In this document: positions 45,875-47,209 of the stretch, piece after piece
Numbering within the stretch: position 1 is the stretch's first letter
How the letters are laid out: each line of letters starts with the position of its first letter
NCBI GenBank assembly: GCA_046263255.1
Contig: JBHELD010000005.1
Location: 1-47,209, forward strand
Source of the DNA: JALZEG01 sp046263255
GTDB lineage: Bacteria > Actinomycetota > CADDZG01 > WHSQ01
Direction of reading: 5' to 3'
Length of the DNA stretch: 47,209 bases
The notes under the pieces: model-generated
Databases searched by the model: none
What the model was told of the DNA's origin: nothing
What the model saw: only the letters and a program-made list of their open reading frames with translations
Position numbers and translations under genes: made by a program

Positions 45875-47209
45875 ATGCGCGTCCTCGTAACGGAGAAGCT
45901 CTCCGCCGCCGGTCTGGAGCGCCTGCGGGAGCACGTCGACGTGGACGTCCGCCTTGGTCTGTCGCCGGAGGAGCTGCTGTCGGTCGTCGCCGGCTACGAC
46001 GGCCTCGTCGTCCGCTCCGGGACGAAGGTGACGGCGGACGTGCTGAAGGCCGGCGAGAGCCTGAAGGTCGTCGGGCGCGCCGGGATCGGCCTCGACAACG
46101 TCGACGTGGACGCCGCGACCCGTCACGGCGTGCTCGTCGTGAACGCGCCGCAGTCGAACGTGCTGTCTGCGGCCGAGCACACGATCGCGCTGATGCTGGC
46201 GCAGGCGCGCAACATCCCCCAGGCCCACGCGGCGCTCGTCGCGGGAGCGTGGGAGCGGGAGCGGTGGCAGGGCGTCGAGCTCCACGGGAAGACGCTGGGG
46301 ATACTCGGCCTCGGCCGCGTCGGAACGCTGGTGGCTCAGCGCGCCAGCGCGTTCGGCATGAGGCTCGTCGCGTACGACCCGTACGTCGCGCCGCCGCGCG
46401 CGGCCCAGATGGGTGTCGAGCTGGTCGAGACCGTCGCCGGCGTGTGCTCCCGCGCCGACTTCCTCACGGTCCACCTGCCGCGGACCTCCGAGACCGTCGG
46501 GATCGTGTCGCACGCCGAGCTTGCGTCGTGCCGGCCCGGCGTCCGCATCGTGAACACCGCGCGCGGCGGGATCATCGACGAGGCGGCGCTGGTGAAGGCG
46601 CTGCAGGACGGCGCCGTCGCAGGCGCGTCGGTGGACGTGTTCGACGGCGAGCCGGTGACCGAGCATCCCCTGTTCGGCCTCCCCAACGTCGTCGTCACCC
46701 CGCACCTCGGCGCGTCGACCGCGGAGGCCCAGGACAAGGCCGGTATGGCGATCGCGGAGCAGGTCCTGCTCGCGCTGCGCGGCGACTTCGTCCCCTACGC
46801 GGTGAACATCGACATCGGCCCCGACATCCCCGAGCCCGTCCGGCCCTACGTGCCGCTGGCGGAGCGCCTCGGGCGCGTCGCGGTCGCGCTGTCGGGGCCC
46901 GGCATCGAGGCGCTGCGCTTCGAGTACCACGGGGGCCTCGCCGACCAGGACACGCGCGCGCTGACGCTCTCGGGGCTGAAGGGCGCGTTCTCGGCCGTCG
47001 TCCACGAGCCGGTCACGTTCGTCAACGCGCCCCTCCTCGCGAAGGAGCGCGGGATCGCGATCGAGGAGACAAGATCGTCGCAGTCGCTCGACTACGTGAA
47101 CCTGATCGAGGTCCGCGCCGCGTGCGAGGGCGACACGGTTTCGGTGGCCGGCGTGCTCGTCGGCAAGCGCGACACGGAGCGGCTCGTGCGCGTCTACGGC
47201 TACGACCTC
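45875..47209 (+). CDS. serA: D-3-phosphoglycerate dehydrogenase (3' truncated by window edge)
   Basis: First 445 codons of SerA, which oxidises 3-phosphoglycerate to 3-phosphohydroxypyruvate, step one of serine synthesis. MRVLVTEKLSAAGLERL begins the substrate domain. GRAGIGLDNVDVDAATRHGV and APQSNVLSAAEHTIALML follow. The NAD site LGILGLGRVGTLVAQRA is at about residue 140-156. The catalytic Arg is in NTARGGIID, Glu in DGEPVTEHPLF and His in TPHLGAST. After residue 310 begins the intervening (ASB) domain seen in the long mycobacterial-type SerA (PYVPLAERLGRVAVAL, NAPLLAKERGIAIEE). A C-terminal ACT domain would lie off-window. The start is leaderless. The partner serC is 8 kb away in the same direction. 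Confidence 0.95.
   Translation, partial: MRVLVTEKLSAAGLERLREHVDVDVRLGLSPEELLSVVAGYDGLVVRSGTKVTADVLKAGESLKVVGRAGIGLDNVDVDAATRHGVLVVNAPQSNVLSAAEHTIALMLAQARNIPQAHAALVAGAWERERWQGVELHGKTLGILGLGRVGTLVAQRASAFGMRLVAYDPYVAPPRAAQMGVELVETVAGVCSRADFLTVHLPRTSETVGIVSHAELASCRPGVRIVNTARGGIIDEAALVKALQDGAVAGASVDVFDGEPVTEHPLFGLPNVVVTPHLGASTAEAQDKAGMAIAEQVLLALRGDFVPYAVNIDIGPDIPEPVRPYVPLAERLGRVAVALSGPGIEALRFEYHGGLADQDTRALTLSGLKGAFSAVVHEPVTFVNAPLLAKERGIAIEETRSSQSLDYVNLIEVRAACEGDTVSVAGVLVGKRDTERLVRVYGYDL

Noticed and set aside
44588..47005. 805-codon minus-strand frame over serA and the membrane-protein gene
   Set aside because: Antisense to serA, which has all catalytic motifs; composition is Arg/Asp/Val shadow-like.
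1..47209. CRISPR arrays, tRNA or rRNA genes, insertion sequences
   Set aside because: I saw no regularly spaced repeats, cloverleaf-like segments with CCA context, rRNA-like text or transposase motifs. A tRNA scan would be needed to exclude them formally.

Overview
The window is 47.2 kb of very GC-rich, densely packed bacterial DNA. Codons end overwhelmingly in G or C, GTG and TTG starts are common, 4-base start/stop overlaps are frequent, and many genes seem to be transcribed without a leader. With the gene content (GatCAB, mycobacterial-type SerC, FxsA, the MoxR/DUF58/DUF4350/DUF4129 set, RDD proteins, CRTAC1-like and LVIVD secreted proteins) this suggests an actinomycete-like lineage (Actinomycetota), probably uncultured and deep-branching. 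The exact class cannot be read from the sequence.

Layout. 1-1.2 kb: 3' end of a UDP-sulfoquinovose synthase gene and a small secreted protein, closed by a perfect terminator hairpin. 1.2-3.1 kb (minus): isocitrate dehydrogenase and an acetyltransferase. 3.2-8.6 kb: three tandem exported proteins (SpoIVB/S55-like peptidase, CRTAC1-type VCBS/ASPIC protein, vanadium-haloperoxidase/PAP2 enzyme). 8.7-11.1 kb: NCS2 purine permease and a carbamate kinase split into two frames at an ATGA. 11.1-16.1 kb: M23-like/lipase fusion, YgjP-like metallopeptidase, rhodanese-like protein, FxsA, SDR and GreA. 16.1-20.9 kb: amidohydrolase, DEAD-box helicase with a small basic partner, GMC oxidoreductase, and a 38-codon C2H2 zinc-finger gene. 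21-26.8 kb: unknown protein coupled to a histidine-kinase-like protein, UPF0173 hydrolase, Cys-rich secreted peptide, patatin, acyl-CoA dehydrogenase.

26.9-29.6 kb looks like an acquired island. Its base composition is visibly less GC-rich. It carries two related HTH-TPR regulators pointing away from each other, with about 660 bp between them. That gap holds back-to-back promoters and short, tightly packed ORFs. The arrangement resembles RRNPP-type peptide/receptor modules and is the best candidate here for an undescribed system, but this is inference from layout only.

29.6-34.1 kb: PH/SHOCT membrane protein, gatC-gatA-gatB (tRNA-dependent amidotransferase) and an SRPBCC protein. 34.2-35.9 kb: two secreted proteins and a terminator. 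36-39 kb: an aspartate-type aminotransferase and serC, divergent, both apparently using non-canonical start codons, then an acetyltransferase. 39-45.8 kb: two RDD proteins, SpoIIM-like protein, DUF58, MoxR, DUF4350, DUF4129 (frame-disturbed) and a multi-pass membrane protein. The window ends inside serA, so two serine-biosynthesis genes (serA, serC) lie 8 kb apart.

A recurrent pattern is a TAGGAT-like -10 hexamer (TANNNT) 6-8 bases before the start codon at about ten promoter-proximal genes, consistent with leaderless transcription, whereas internal operon genes have Shine-Dalgarno sequences. Carbamate kinase shows one apparent frame change and DUF4129 two; these may be real or sequence errors.
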